Origin: Bacteroidales bacterium
Lineage (GTDB): Bacteria; Bacteroidota; Bacteroidia; Bacteroidales; Muribaculaceae
Direction: 5' to 3'
Assembly: GCA_003150235.1 (NCBI GenBank)
Contig: QAMW01000027.1
Span: 28,941 to 92,940, forward strand
Length of the DNA: 64,000 nt
Every line of letters begins with the position of its first letter. The stretch's first letter is position 1. The position numbers and the translations under genes were made by a program. This document shows, piece by piece, positions 42,391 to 50,961 of this stretch. The notes beneath the pieces were generated by a model that saw nothing but the letters and a program-made list of their open reading frames with translations, was not told where the DNA came from and did not search any database.

Positions 42391-44547
42391 ATGTATCACT
42401 ATTTTAAACATGTTTTTATGTCTGCTCTGCTCGTTACGGCGGCTTCTTGTGCCAATAATGGCAGCGGTGAGGATATCATCGACAAGACCGATTTCAAGAG
42501 TGCCGACGGAGTGTTTGACATCGACGCCCTTGAGGCTCTCGGGCGTGTGAGCGGCGCGGTGGTGTCGCCTGATGGCAAGAAAGTGCTGTATGGTGTATCT
42601 TACGAAAATGTAGAGAAAAACAAGTCAAACAACGACTTGTATGTGATGAACATTGACGGGACCGATGTACAGCGTGTTACACGCTCGGCCTCTTCCGAGG
42701 GAAATGCCGCATGGATTAACGGCGGCAAGCAGATAGCCTTCCTTTATCCCGACGGCGATGTCAACCAGGTGTGGGTGATGAATGCCGACGGCAGCGACCG
42801 CAAGGTGGTGACCGATGTCGAGAAAGGTGTGCAGGGCTTCCTGTTTTCTCCCGATGAAAAGCACATAGTGCTCGTGTCCACTCTTAAATATTCGCGTGAT
42901 GCAAAAGATATTTATCCGGACCTTCCCGATGCGACAGGCCGTGTGATTGACGACATGATGTACAAGCATTGGGATGAATGGGTGACCGAGGTGCCTCATC
43001 CTTTTATCGGCGATTTTGACGGGGCTAAGGTGACCAACCTGGTTGATGTGATGGCTGACGAGCCTCGTTTCGAGTCACCGGTGAAGCCTTTCGGCGGAAT
43101 AGAGTCGTTTGCGTGGTCGCCCGACAGCAAGTCGCTGGTGTATGTGTCGCGTAAGAAAGATGGCATGGAATATGCTATTTCCACCGATTCCGATCTCTAC
43201 CTTTACAATCTTGCCGACAAGTCGACGCGCAATCTCACCGAGGGGATGCTTGGCTATGACACAAATCCTGTATTCTCGCCCGATGGCTCCACGCTTGCAT
43301 GGCTGTCGATGGAGCATGACGGATATGAGAGCGACAAAAACCGCATATTTGTCCTGGATATGACCACCGGTGAGAAACGTGATCTTACTGCCAACTGGGA
43401 TTATACAGTCGATGCAATCGCATGGCAGCCCTCGGGTCGCGGACTCTTTTTCCTCGCTTATCGCGACGGTGTACGCCCCGTATTCTCCATCCAGCTTGAC
43501 GGCACCATCGCTGTAGTGGCACAGGGTGAATGTGACTATGACGGTCTTTCTCCCATATCCGACACTCAGCTCGTGGTGATGAGTCATTCGATGCTTCGTC
43601 CCAATGAGATTTATGTCGCAGGCGATGGCAAGAGCACTTGCATTTCACATGTCAACGATGATATTTTCGCACAGCTCAAGATGCCGACTATCGAGCGCAA
43701 GATGGTGCCGACTACCGACGGCAAGGAGATGCTCGTGTGGGCTCTCTATCCTCAGGATTTCGACAGCACAAAGGTTTATCCCGCATTGCTGTATTGCCAG
43801 GGCGGTCCGCAGCAGGCGGTTAGCCAGTTCTGGAGCTATCGCTGGAATCTTGCCCTGATGGCGGCTCACGGATATGTGATTATCGCTCCCAACCGCCGCG
43901 GACTTCCGGGCTTCGGTACGGAATGGAACGCTCAGATTTCAGGCGATTACGGCGGTCAGAACATGAAGGATTATCTTGCTGCAGTAGACTATATGAAGCA
44001 GTATCCTTACATTGACGGCGCTCATATCGGTGCTACCGGCGCAAGCTACGGCGGCTTCTCCGTTTACTGGCTTGCCGGTAACCATGAGAAGCGTTTTGCC
44101 GCACTTCTCGCTCATGCAGGTATCTTTAATATGGAAGCGCAATATCTTGAAACCGAGGAGATGTGGTTTGCCAACTGGGATATGGGCGGCGGTGCCGTGA
44201 ATGCTCCGGCAAATTCCGCAGATGCTCCCGACTACGGCGCATTCTGGCGCAAGGACAATGCGATTGCACAGCGCACGTTTGCGCTCTCTCCCCATCGTTT
44301 TGTCGACAAGTGGGATACCCCGATCATGATTTCTCACGGCGAATTTGACTACCGTATTCTTTCATCACAGGGCGAAATGGCATTTAATGCCGCCAAACTT
44401 CGCGGCATACCTGCCGAAATGGTGATTTTCCCCGATGAAAACCACTGGATTCTCAAGCCGCAGAATGCAATCATGTGGCAGCGACTCTTCTTCCGCTGGT
44501 TTGACCGCTGGCTGAAGCCCGCTCCCGAATCCACCCCAGCCAACTGA
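42391..44547 (+). CDS. S9 family prolyl oligopeptidase (acylaminoacyl-peptidase/DPP-like lipoprotein)
   Basis: 718 residues. Probable lipoprotein signal with the cysteine at residue 20 (LLVTAASCANNGSG), so likely anchored in the periplasm or at the surface. A seven-bladed WD40-like propeller (about 35-430, with repeated SPDGKK and SPDGST turns) precedes the alpha/beta hydrolase domain. Nucleophile Ser552 is in GATGASYGGFSVYW; the acid is in ISHGEFDYRI and the His in PDENHWILKP. Releases peptides from the N-terminus of oligopeptides. A terminator hairpin at 44576-44615 follows. Confidence 0.94.
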   Translation: MYHYFKHVFMSALLVTAASCANNGSGEDIIDKTDFKSADGVFDIDALEALGRVSGAVVSPDGKKVLYGVSYENVEKNKSNNDLYVMNIDGTDVQRVTRSASSEGNAAWINGGKQIAFLYPDGDVNQVWVMNADGSDRKVVTDVEKGVQGFLFSPDEKHIVLVSTLKYSRDAKDIYPDLPDATGRVIDDMMYKHWDEWVTEVPHPFIGDFDGAKVTNLVDVMADEPRFESPVKPFGGIESFAWSPDSKSLVYVSRKKDGMEYAISTDSDLYLYNLADKSTRNLTEGMLGYDTNPVFSPDGSTLAWLSMEHDGYESDKNRIFVLDMTTGEKRDLTANWDYTVDAIAWQPSGRGLFFLAYRDGVRPVFSIQLDGTIAVVAQGECDYDGLSPISDTQLVVMSHSMLRPNEIYVAGDGKSTCISHVNDDIFAQLKMPTIERKMVPTTDGKEMLVWALYPQDFDSTKVYPALLYCQGGPQQAVSQFWSYRWNLALMAAHGYVIIAPNRRGLPGFGTEWNAQISGDYGGQNMKDYLAAVDYMKQYPYIDGAHIGATGASYGGFSVYWLAGNHEKRFAALLAHAGIFNMEAQYLETEEMWFANWDMGGGAVNAPANSADAPDYGAFWRKDNAIAQRTFALSPHRFVDKWDTPIMISHGEFDYRILSSQGEMAFNAAKLRGIPAEMVIFPDENHWILKPQNAIMWQRLFFRWFDRWLKPAPESTPAN

Positions 44548-44575
44548 CATCAAGAGGCAATTCAATACAATTGAC

Positions 44576-44625
44576 AGCACTCAAAAAGTTCTATATAAAT
44601 GACTTTTTGAGTGCTTGTTTGTCTT
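44576..44625 (+). terminator. Rho-independent terminator of S9 peptidase gene
   Basis: Fourteen-base-pair stem, arms agcactcaaaaagt at 44576-44589 and its complement at 44602-44615, followed by TGTTTGTCTTTG. Confidence 0.8.
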
Positions 44626-44803
44626 TGAGGATTATTCAAAAGGAAATATGGTATGACCTATAAAATTACATCACATATTTAATGGCATTTAATAGCACAT
44701 TCGTATAGGGACAGTTTCATCTGCCAATTATCGAAGGAGATTAGCGAGAAGAATGTTATTATCGGAGTGATAAAGAGGCATTTCTTTACCATAGTAGAAC
44801 ATG

Positions 44804-45256
44804 TTATTTTGGATTAAATCTCGTCATCCAACTATTGTTATAATGATGAATTTCCAAAAAGTAATTAGTATTATATGTTGATACTTGTTGAATGTTAATT
44901 AGTTCGTTGGGATATGTTGAATTAAGATTCTGAATGATATTTGTTTCTATATCTGTAAGCAATTTTTTTTGATTATAGTGATTGAGATTATAAATAAATA
45001 TAGTTCCAAATCTAATGTATTTTTTCCCATAAGCGGAACACCATTTGGAATTTGTTTGGAAATGTTCTGAAATACGTCGGTAAAAACTCCTTGTCGTAAT
45101 TCCGACATACAACAAAGCCTCCCATTCAACATCATTTCGTATATATTTACGAGTAATTAAGTATACACCACAATCATCTATTGATGAAATTCCGTATGCC
45201 TCATTGATGAGAGCCGGTCTAGTCCAAAGAATACTTACTTTATGTTTATAAGGCAT
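44804..45256 (-). CDS. GIY-YIG domain nuclease-like protein
   Basis: 150 residues. GVYLITRKYI (about 30-39) and ALLYVGITTRSFYRRISEHF (about 47-66) form the GIY-YIG core: GVY in place of GIY, YVG in place of YIG, then Arg and His/Glu residues of the site; a later Asn in ETNIIQNLNSTYPNELIN is consistent. AT-rich unlike its neighbours, with no paired methylase or element gene, which suggests recent acquisition. It could be a stand-alone homing or restriction-type nuclease. Function not known. Confidence 0.75.
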   Translation of the reverse strand: MPYKHKVSILWTRPALINEAYGISSIDDCGVYLITRKYIRNDVEWEALLYVGITTRSFYRRISEHFQTNSKWCSAYGKKYIRFGTIFIYNLNHYNQKKLLTDIETNIIQNLNSTYPNELINIQQVSTYNTNYFLEIHHYNNSWMTRFNPK

Positions 45257-45368
45257 ATAATTATGTATTAAGGTCGTGTTATTATGAGATTGACACGTGG
45301 ATAAGTGGTAAGAATTTGTAAAAATTTTAATTTATAATATCATCATGGATGAATATTTGATGGTCGGT

Positions 45369-45926
45369 TTAATATCCTAAGTTTTGTTTGCGCCAGTTGC
45401 GGCGTGATTGGGTCATTTTCTCTTTTAGTCCACCTTCCTGAGTAAATTGATGCTCTATATATCGTAGCGTTTTTGCAAGCATGGCATCGAGTTGGCAAAT
45501 CATGGTTATCATGATGTTTGCAACTGTGGCATCTGAGCGCAATTCGCATTTTTAAACAAATATATACGGGTCATCGTTGCTTGCACAAAAATTGCGTACC
45601 TGTAGCGTCCTTGGGTCATTTACATCCCATATCTGCAATTTATTTTGACGTAGATAATCACGAAAATCTTCCAATAATTCACGCAGGGAGCCTTTAGCGA
45701 CACCGAGTAATTTTATACACATCTCGGTTGAGACAGTACTGTCCGCAGAGCCTTCGACGATGTTTTGCTTGCAAGAGCGCGCGGCTTGCCGCATTTGGTC
45801 AACAGTCCTCGATTTTGGAGGAAGTGCGCGCCTTATAAACATCTCCGTAACATCACAGATGACGACAGACTTTCTGTAGACATTCCATCCGGTATAGTCG
45901 CCGGCGATGCGGAGAAAGGCTGTCAT
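45369..45926 (-). pseudogene. Four-helix-bundle suffix-domain protein interrupted by an in-frame stop
   Basis: The open part 45926-45552 codes 124 residues matching the four-helix-bundle (S23-like) family: VDQMRQAARSCKQNIVEGSAD and EMCIKLLGVAKGSLRELLEDFRDYL. The frame stops at TAA (45554-45552), yet the same frame continues for 60 codons to 45369 and reads as the family's C-terminal suffix (TVANIMITMICQLDAMLAK, FTQEGGLKEKMTQSRRNWR). The total of about 185 residues equals the family length. One point mutation would restore it. Function of the family is unknown; members lie at isolated, AT-flanked sites in Bacteroidota genomes. Confidence 0.8.
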
Positions 45927-45975
45927 AATTTATGAGATTTATAAGATTTATAAATTTTATAAGAATTATAAGATG
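45925..45975. repeat. AT-rich short tandem repeat beside the four-helix-bundle gene
   Basis: Degenerate direct repeats of about ten bases (ttataagatt, ttataaattt, ttataagaat) immediately upstream of the broken gene. The start codon of that gene lies within or next to the repeat. The repeats may mark the site by which the gene entered, which is inference. Confidence 0.5.
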
Positions 45976-45992
45976 AGATGTCAAGCCACGCT

Positions 45993-47108
45993 TTACACGG
46001 GGATTACCATCATGGGGATGTCGGAGTAGAAGAGCATTTTGTGGGCTATCGAGGGGTTGAACAAACGCGCGAATATGTTCTTTTTCTTGTTTGGCACGGC
46101 TATCAGGTCGATAGGCTGTTGGCGCTCTATGGCGTGGAAGTCATCGGCGACATTGTTGAGCGACAAATCGGCAAGGCGGAAAGTGTAGAGCGGGTAGTGC
46201 TCGGTGCAATAGGTGAGGAGCCTGTCGCTCGTCGACTTGCGGTTGATAATCGACTTCCGCGACGGTACATTTACAATAGTAATCTTCAGTCGCTCGTCGG
46301 TAAAGAAACGGTATATTGCATCGAGAGCCAGGATATCTTCCTGGTCGAGATTGCTGAAAAACACTACATGACGGATGTCATCGGTGCGGGAGATATCGGC
46401 TGATTCAGGTACGGTGAACACAGGGAAACGGCAAGAGTCAAGCACTTCTGCGGTAACGCTTCCGATAAGCTCTTTTTCTTTCTTTCCCGATTCACGCGTC
46501 CCCATCACAATCAGCTCGGGCTTCTTTTCCTTGGCAAGCTCCACGATAGCTTCCTCCGGCACTCCTTCGACCACGGAAGTGGTAAACTTTACCGGCGGCA
46601 ACTCGCTGTGTTTGATGCGTTCACGTAGTTTGGCGGCAAAAGCGCGCATGAGTTTGTCGGCTTCTTTTTCCATGACCTGACGCATCTCCGAGTCGGCGAT
46701 ATCGTAGCTCGCGGGGTCGGACAGCTGCATGTCGCCTGCCGTATACGGGTCAAGAAATGAGTGAAGCAGTATAATTGAGGCTTTATGCCTGTAGGCGAGA
46801 TGAAAGGCTATGTCACACGCCTTGACTGAATGGTCGCTGAAATCGACCGGCACTATCATGACACGGTTAAGCTCCGGTAGGGCGTCATTTACCGGAGTTG
46901 CAAAAATATCGGTGTTTTCAATGATACGGAGTGCAAGGGGAAGGTCTTTTTCATGAATGCGTACACGCACACCGCTTGACACCACGGGATGAGAGAGGTT
47001 GACATTATGCAAAACCACCGGCACGCCTTCGCTTTCAAGGAGTGACTTGAGGCGTAAGGCGTGCTCGTAAGTGTGGATTGCCACAGTAATGAGGCGATCT
47101 TCAGTCAT
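45993..47108 (-). CDS. DUF2007 domain fused to universal stress protein domains
   Basis: 371 residues. Residues 1-70 (TVAIHTYEHALRLKSLLESEGVPVVLHNVNLS) form a DUF2007-type signal-transducing domain. A Usp domain follows from about 85 to 235 (VMIVPVDFSDHSVKACDIAFHLA ... ELIVMGTRESGKKEKELIGSVTAEVL). A second, weaker Usp-like half runs to the end (HVVFFSNLDQEDILALDAIYRFF, ending in MLFYSDIPMMVIPV). The ATP-binding glycine loop in the first Usp domain reads GTRESGKKEKELIGSVT. A stress-sensing cytoplasmic role is inferred. A small HTH-like gene lies 17 nt upstream, probably co-transcribed. Confidence 0.85.
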   Translation of the reverse strand: MTEDRLITVAIHTYEHALRLKSLLESEGVPVVLHNVNLSHPVVSSGVRVRIHEKDLPLALRIIENTDIFATPVNDALPELNRVMIVPVDFSDHSVKACDIAFHLAYRHKASIILLHSFLDPYTAGDMQLSDPASYDIADSEMRQVMEKEADKLMRAFAAKLRERIKHSELPPVKFTTSVVEGVPEEAIVELAKEKKPELIVMGTRESGKKEKELIGSVTAEVLDSCRFPVFTVPESADISRTDDIRHVVFFSNLDQEDILALDAIYRFFTDERLKITIVNVPSRKSIINRKSTSDRLLTYCTEHYPLYTFRLADLSLNNVADDFHAIERQQPIDLIAVPNKKKNIFARLFNPSIAHKMLFYSDIPMMVIPV

Positions 47109-47125
47109 AAATTAGTGTAGAATGA

Positions 47126-47392
47126 TTATGCTTCCTTTCCGGCAGCTTGCTCTTCGAGGATGGCGATAGCCATGTCGTATATTGTAGTATCGTCAAGGAC
47201 AACTATTCCCCCGTCGGGTCCCGGCTCGATGTGTACACCGCAATTTTGTCCAAACTGATAGTTGCTGCCACCAAAATAATTACGGACTGTCTGTACGGTA
47301 CAGTTGAGCTGATCGGCTATCTTATGCATTGACCCGTCGGGCAAACTGTCCTTGATGCGGCGGAGATCGTTGAATGAAATCGTTTTAGTCAT
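47126..47392 (-). CDS. Small conserved HTH-like protein
   Basis: 88 residues. The N-terminal half (FNDLRRIKDSLPDGSMHKIADQLNCTVQTVRNYFGG) looks like a helix-turn-helix, with the recognition helix at about 31-42. The second half holds VHIEPGPDGGIVVLDDTTIYDMAIAILEE. Short proteins of this type are common in Bacteroidales but I know no established function. It precedes the Usp gene by 17 nt and could regulate it; this is inference from position. Confidence 0.65.
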   Translation of the reverse strand: MTKTISFNDLRRIKDSLPDGSMHKIADQLNCTVQTVRNYFGGSNYQFGQNCGVHIEPGPDGGIVVLDDTTIYDMAIAILEEQAAGKEA

Positions 47393-47516
47393 GATACTAT
47401 ACGTTTTAGTGAGTAAATAAATTCAGTTAGTAATTGTTGTCGTTAAAATTATAATTTTGGTAGCAGAAATCCAAATTTTGCCGATAGAAATCGTATGTGT
47501 TTTAAAACATGTTTTC

Positions 47517-48299
47517 TCAAATGCGCTCAATGTCAGTGCCGCGTATCCATGCGCGTGTACTATTGTCAACTTTCACGTCATACCATTTTACAGCCACGGA
47601 ATCTGATTTGACCGACACGGAGTCGAGTATTTCCACAGTAGTGCCTTCGTGGAGAAGCACCGCCTCCTCGCTGCGGTCTTTCGGCGCGCGCGGTGATGTG
47701 CTCAGTAATGTCGACGGCTCGATTACCACCGCAATGTTATGGGAGGTGGAGTAGCGCGTGGAGATTGACGCGAATATATTGGCGAGTACACATACTATAA
47801 ACAGTATTATGGCACCGAAAAATCCGGTTTTGCGGAGTCTTACATCAGACATGAACACATATAGCGCGATTGCTCCGAGAAACAGCACGAATGATGCTAT
47901 AGCCACTCCCGCCCAAGTATTAGCGGGCACCTTGCAGGCAAATCCGTTGACGGTATTGGAGATAAACATGCCGCGGTCACCCGGCTCGTCGGTGATTTTT
48001 GTGTTTACAAATTCAAGGTTGGCGCGGGCATCTTCATTAGACGGATCGAGACGCAGTGCGCGTTCATAATACAGAATCGCTTTTCCGGGTTGTTTTTGAC
48101 GGTAATAGCAGTTTCCGAGATTGTAGTACAGGTCAGATGAGGTGCCTTCAGTCTCGGCAATCTGCAGGTACAGGCGCGTTGCCTCAGCAAAGTCATCGCG
48201 CATATATGCCGAGTCGGCTTCCTGGGTAAGTGTAGCTCCCCCAGCCGGAAATGCAACGGTCAGCGCAAGTATTATATATGAGATTATATTCAGTTTCAT
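47517..48299 (-). CDS. batE: BatE-like protein (TPR plus SH3-like domain)
   Basis: 260 residues. Signal peptide, a TPR pair (about 25-105: YYNLGNCYYRQKQPGKAILYYERALRLDPSNEDARANLEF), two membrane segments (about 130-150 and 160-180) and an SH3-like C-terminus (VLLHEGTTVEILDSVSVKSDSVAVKWYDVKVDNSTRAWIRGTDIERI). This is the BatE layout. Last gene of the Bat operon, 23 nt after batD. Confidence 0.88.
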   Translation of the reverse strand: MKLNIISYIILALTVAFPAGGATLTQEADSAYMRDDFAEATRLYLQIAETEGTSSDLYYNLGNCYYRQKQPGKAILYYERALRLDPSNEDARANLEFVNTKITDEPGDRGMFISNTVNGFACKVPANTWAGVAIASFVLFLGAIALYVFMSDVRLRKTGFFGAIILFIVCVLANIFASISTRYSTSHNIAVVIEPSTLLSTSPRAPKDRSEEAVLLHEGTTVEILDSVSVKSDSVAVKWYDVKVDNSTRAWIRGTDIERI

Positions 48300-48322
48300 A
48301 ATTTCAATCTATAAAAGGAAGG

Positions 48323-50131
48323 TTAGCGTTTTACACGTTTCAGACTTTCCATGTCGTTCATCGCCTTTGTGGCGTTGCGGAACAGTTCTTCAATCTGCTC
48401 ATTGCTCTTGGCGGGGGAGTAACGTGCCATTTCACACTCGTCGATTATGTCGATTAGCGATGTTGTCAGTTCCTGACTCGCGCCATAGCTTTCAAGTTGC
48501 TGGGCAATGTTATCACGGGTGAGCTGTGACGCCGGTATCCCGAGTTTGTCGCTCAGGTATCCCCAAAGCGCACGAAGCAGCTCGTCGTAGAACTTGTCGT
48601 TGTCATGGGCGTTGAGATATCCTTTTGCTGTCTTAAGGCGTTTTTTAGCCACCTTGCCTGCATGGGCGAGGCGCCTGCCCTGGATATCGGCATTCAGTTT
48701 CACCTGCTTGCTGTAGATGAATATGATTACCACCAGCAGCAGTGCGAGCAGTATGTAACAAGGTATATACCACCAGCTGTCGAAGTAGTAGGTATGAGTT
48801 TTGCTTACGCCGAGGTCGCCCATCTTGATATGGAGGATGTCGGTGTTTTTGCTTGCAATGGATTGCTTGTTTACGCCGGTTGATACCGATGCCGCCGATC
48901 CTTGAGCCACTTTTATGTCGTAGGCGGGGGTGGAAAGGGTGACATATTGCCTGCTTTCGGGATTGAAGTACACGAACTTGTCGGCTCCGATTGAGAATGT
49001 ACCGACACTCTGCGGTACAAATGTGTATTCGACAGTCATCGTACCGGTCACAGTCGAACCAGTGACGTGGGCGTCAACACTCGTCTGCGGCGTATATTGC
49101 TCAAATTCACTCGGGAAGTCAATCTCCGGCTCTTTTATCGACTTGATGTTACCGGTGCCCTTGATTGTATATGTGAGCGACGCAGCCTCGTTGGTCTTGA
49201 AGGTGGAGGTGTTGAGTTTGCTGTCAATGGAGAATGTACCGACAGCACCGGTAAATCCTTCGGGCTGCGGTTGCGGAAGCGGGGTGATGTTGATTGATGC
49301 GGAATTGGAGCTTACCTTTATTTCCTTTTCAACCGGGCGGGTGCCTCCCCAGAATCCCGTAAAGCGTTCATGTTGCACTACGGTCACATCGTATTTACCC
49401 GAATTTATGGTCAGCTTGCCCGATTTCTGCGGGAAGATGATACATTGCTTCAATACAGCGGTCATGTAATTCTGCCCGTTGTAATGCTCTACCTCATTAA
49501 GCTGCGGCTGCAGATTCAGCTCCTCGATGAGGAATCCGTCAAATGCCGGCTGCGTTGTGGGAAGGAACGAACTTATGCTATATTTGGTATAGAGCTTGAT
49601 GGTGCAGAGTATCGCTTCCTGTTCGTAGGCATGTGACTTGTTCAGGATAATGCGTACAAACACGTCGTTTGCCGATACTGTCTTGTCAGGCGACTGGCTG
49701 CTGATGTCGTCGACTCTCGCGCCTTGTCCCGACTGTGCCGCCTTGTCGGGAGGAAGCACGGTGAAACTTACAGGTTTTGTAGTGTAGGTCTTCCCTCCGG
49801 CTGTTATGCGCGCCTCTCCGATTACATACGTGCCGGGAGTGTCAGCGCGATAGGTGAAGGAGTAGTCGACTGTTGTCGACGAGGTGGATTTACCGTTGAC
49901 CCACTGGTAATTTTGCATAGTCGAAGTCGAGGGACCGAAAAGCAGCGTACATCCTTTGACTTCCGGAGCTTTCAACCCGGAACCCTGACCGTCTTTAAGC
50001 CTGAATGTGATGTTGAATTTGTTGCCTGCAATGACTGTCCGCGGCGGTATGGTCGTGAACGATGTCTCTGCAAAGGTGCCGAAAACAACACCTATCAGTA
50101 CGGCAATCAATATATATACTCTCTTTGTCAT
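48323..50131 (-). CDS. batD: BatD-like membrane protein
   Basis: About 602 residues from ATG 50131 (MTKRVYILIAVLIGVVFG), a signal peptide start; an earlier non-ATG start at 50155 would overlap batC. The periplasmic part is made of repeated beta-sandwich segments (FTTIPPRTVIAGNKFNITFRLKDG; VEYTFVPQSVGTFSIGADKFVYFNPESRQY). A membrane helix (about 435-460) precedes a cytoplasmic helical tail. Belongs to the oxygen-tolerance BatD family. Seventeen nt after batC. Confidence 0.9.
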   Translation of the reverse strand: MTKRVYILIAVLIGVVFGTFAETSFTTIPPRTVIAGNKFNITFRLKDGQGSGLKAPEVKGCTLLFGPSTSTMQNYQWVNGKSTSSTTVDYSFTYRADTPGTYVIGEARITAGGKTYTTKPVSFTVLPPDKAAQSGQGARVDDISSQSPDKTVSANDVFVRIILNKSHAYEQEAILCTIKLYTKYSISSFLPTTQPAFDGFLIEELNLQPQLNEVEHYNGQNYMTAVLKQCIIFPQKSGKLTINSGKYDVTVVQHERFTGFWGGTRPVEKEIKVSSNSASINITPLPQPQPEGFTGAVGTFSIDSKLNTSTFKTNEAASLTYTIKGTGNIKSIKEPEIDFPSEFEQYTPQTSVDAHVTGSTVTGTMTVEYTFVPQSVGTFSIGADKFVYFNPESRQYVTLSTPAYDIKVAQGSAASVSTGVNKQSIASKNTDILHIKMGDLGVSKTHTYYFDSWWYIPCYILLALLLVVIIFIYSKQVKLNADIQGRRLAHAGKVAKKRLKTAKGYLNAHDNDKFYDELLRALWGYLSDKLGIPASQLTRDNIAQQLESYGASQELTTSLIDIIDECEMARYSPAKSNEQIEELFRNATKAMNDMESLKRVKR

Positions 50132-50148
50132 AATTCGCTTGATAATGG

Positions 50149-50946
50149 TTACCACTGCTTGCCTGTCGGGCGACCTGCCGCACCTGCTTCTTTTTTCTTC
50201 ATTTCCTGTACTTTGCGGCGGGTTGCGTTCTCTTCATTTTCCATCGCCTTCAGAATCTTGTCGGCGTTGGCATCGCTTATGCCGCCCTGTTGTTGCTGCG
50301 GGGGCTGCTGCTTTTGCTCGTCTTGCTTATTCTGGTTTTGGTTCTGGTCCTGCTTATCCTGGTCTTTGTTCTGGTCCTGGTTTTGCTGCTGTTGCTGCTG
50401 GTCTTTGTCTTGATCCTGCTTATCCTGGTCCTTATTCTGGTCTTTATCCTGGTTTTGTTGCTGTTCCTGACGTTTCAGCTGTGCGAGACGAAGGTTTTCG
50501 CGAGCCTTGTCGTTGTCGGGATTCTTGCGCAACGCACCTTTGTACATGTTTATAGCCTGGTCATATTGCTGCTGGTTGAACGCCATGTTGCCAAGGTTGT
50601 AAAAGGCGTTTTCGGCAACCGAGATGTCACGTGCCGACTGGGCGACGGTCTGCAACAGGCTCTGCGCCTCCGCCATAGGGTTATTGCCTTCGTTGGGATT
50701 GGCGCTGCCCGACTGACGTATCAGTGAGGTCGCGAGATTGTACATGGCGATTTCGCTTGCGGCATTTTCTTCAAGTGCCTTACGGTAAGCCACCTCGGCA
50801 TCGGCAAAGCGTTTTTCTTCATAATAGCCGTTGCCTTCCCTTATGTAATTACGCTCCTTTCTCGTTGAGGTGTCGTTGACCTTTTCCTGTGCCATTGCCG
50901 GAAGCAGGACGGCGGTCAATAATATGATGATTGCGATACGTTTCAT
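50149..50946 (-). CDS. batC: BatC-like TPR protein with extreme Q/D/K/N-rich linker
   Basis: 265 residues. Signal peptide (MKRIAIIILLTAVLLPAMAQ), TPR units (about 36-155: NAFYNLGNMAFNQQQYDQAINMYKGALRKNPDNDKA), then a low-complexity linker at 160-220 made almost only of Q, D, K and N. A short helical end (SDANADKILKAMENEENATRRKVQEMKKKE) follows. The linker is encoded by a repetitive stretch, about 50285-50465, which is prone to length change. Bat proteins are periplasmic/membrane partners of the MoxR-VWA system. Confidence 0.88.
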   Translation of the reverse strand: MKRIAIIILLTAVLLPAMAQEKVNDTSTRKERNYIREGNGYYEEKRFADAEVAYRKALEENAASEIAMYNLATSLIRQSGSANPNEGNNPMAEAQSLLQTVAQSARDISVAENAFYNLGNMAFNQQQYDQAINMYKGALRKNPDNDKARENLRLAQLKRQEQQQNQDKDQNKDQDKQDQDKDQQQQQQNQDQNKDQDKQDQNQNQNKQDEQKQQPPQQQQGGISDANADKILKAMENEENATRRKVQEMKKKEAGAAGRPTGKQW

Positions 50947-50961
50947 TACCGGTCGATTTTT

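Noticed and set aside
45343..45549. 68-residue minus-strand ORF with cysteines (HSCKHHDNHDLPTRCHAC)
   Set aside because: It is a shifted frame over the C-terminal suffix of the broken four-helix-bundle gene; the family match is in the other frame, so the zinc-finger look is accidental.
49724..50727. Plus-strand ORFs rich in Leu/Val/Phe and Cys opposite batC and batD
   Set aside because: The hydrophobic runs are the complement of CAG/GAC-type codons in the BatC linker; not membrane proteins.
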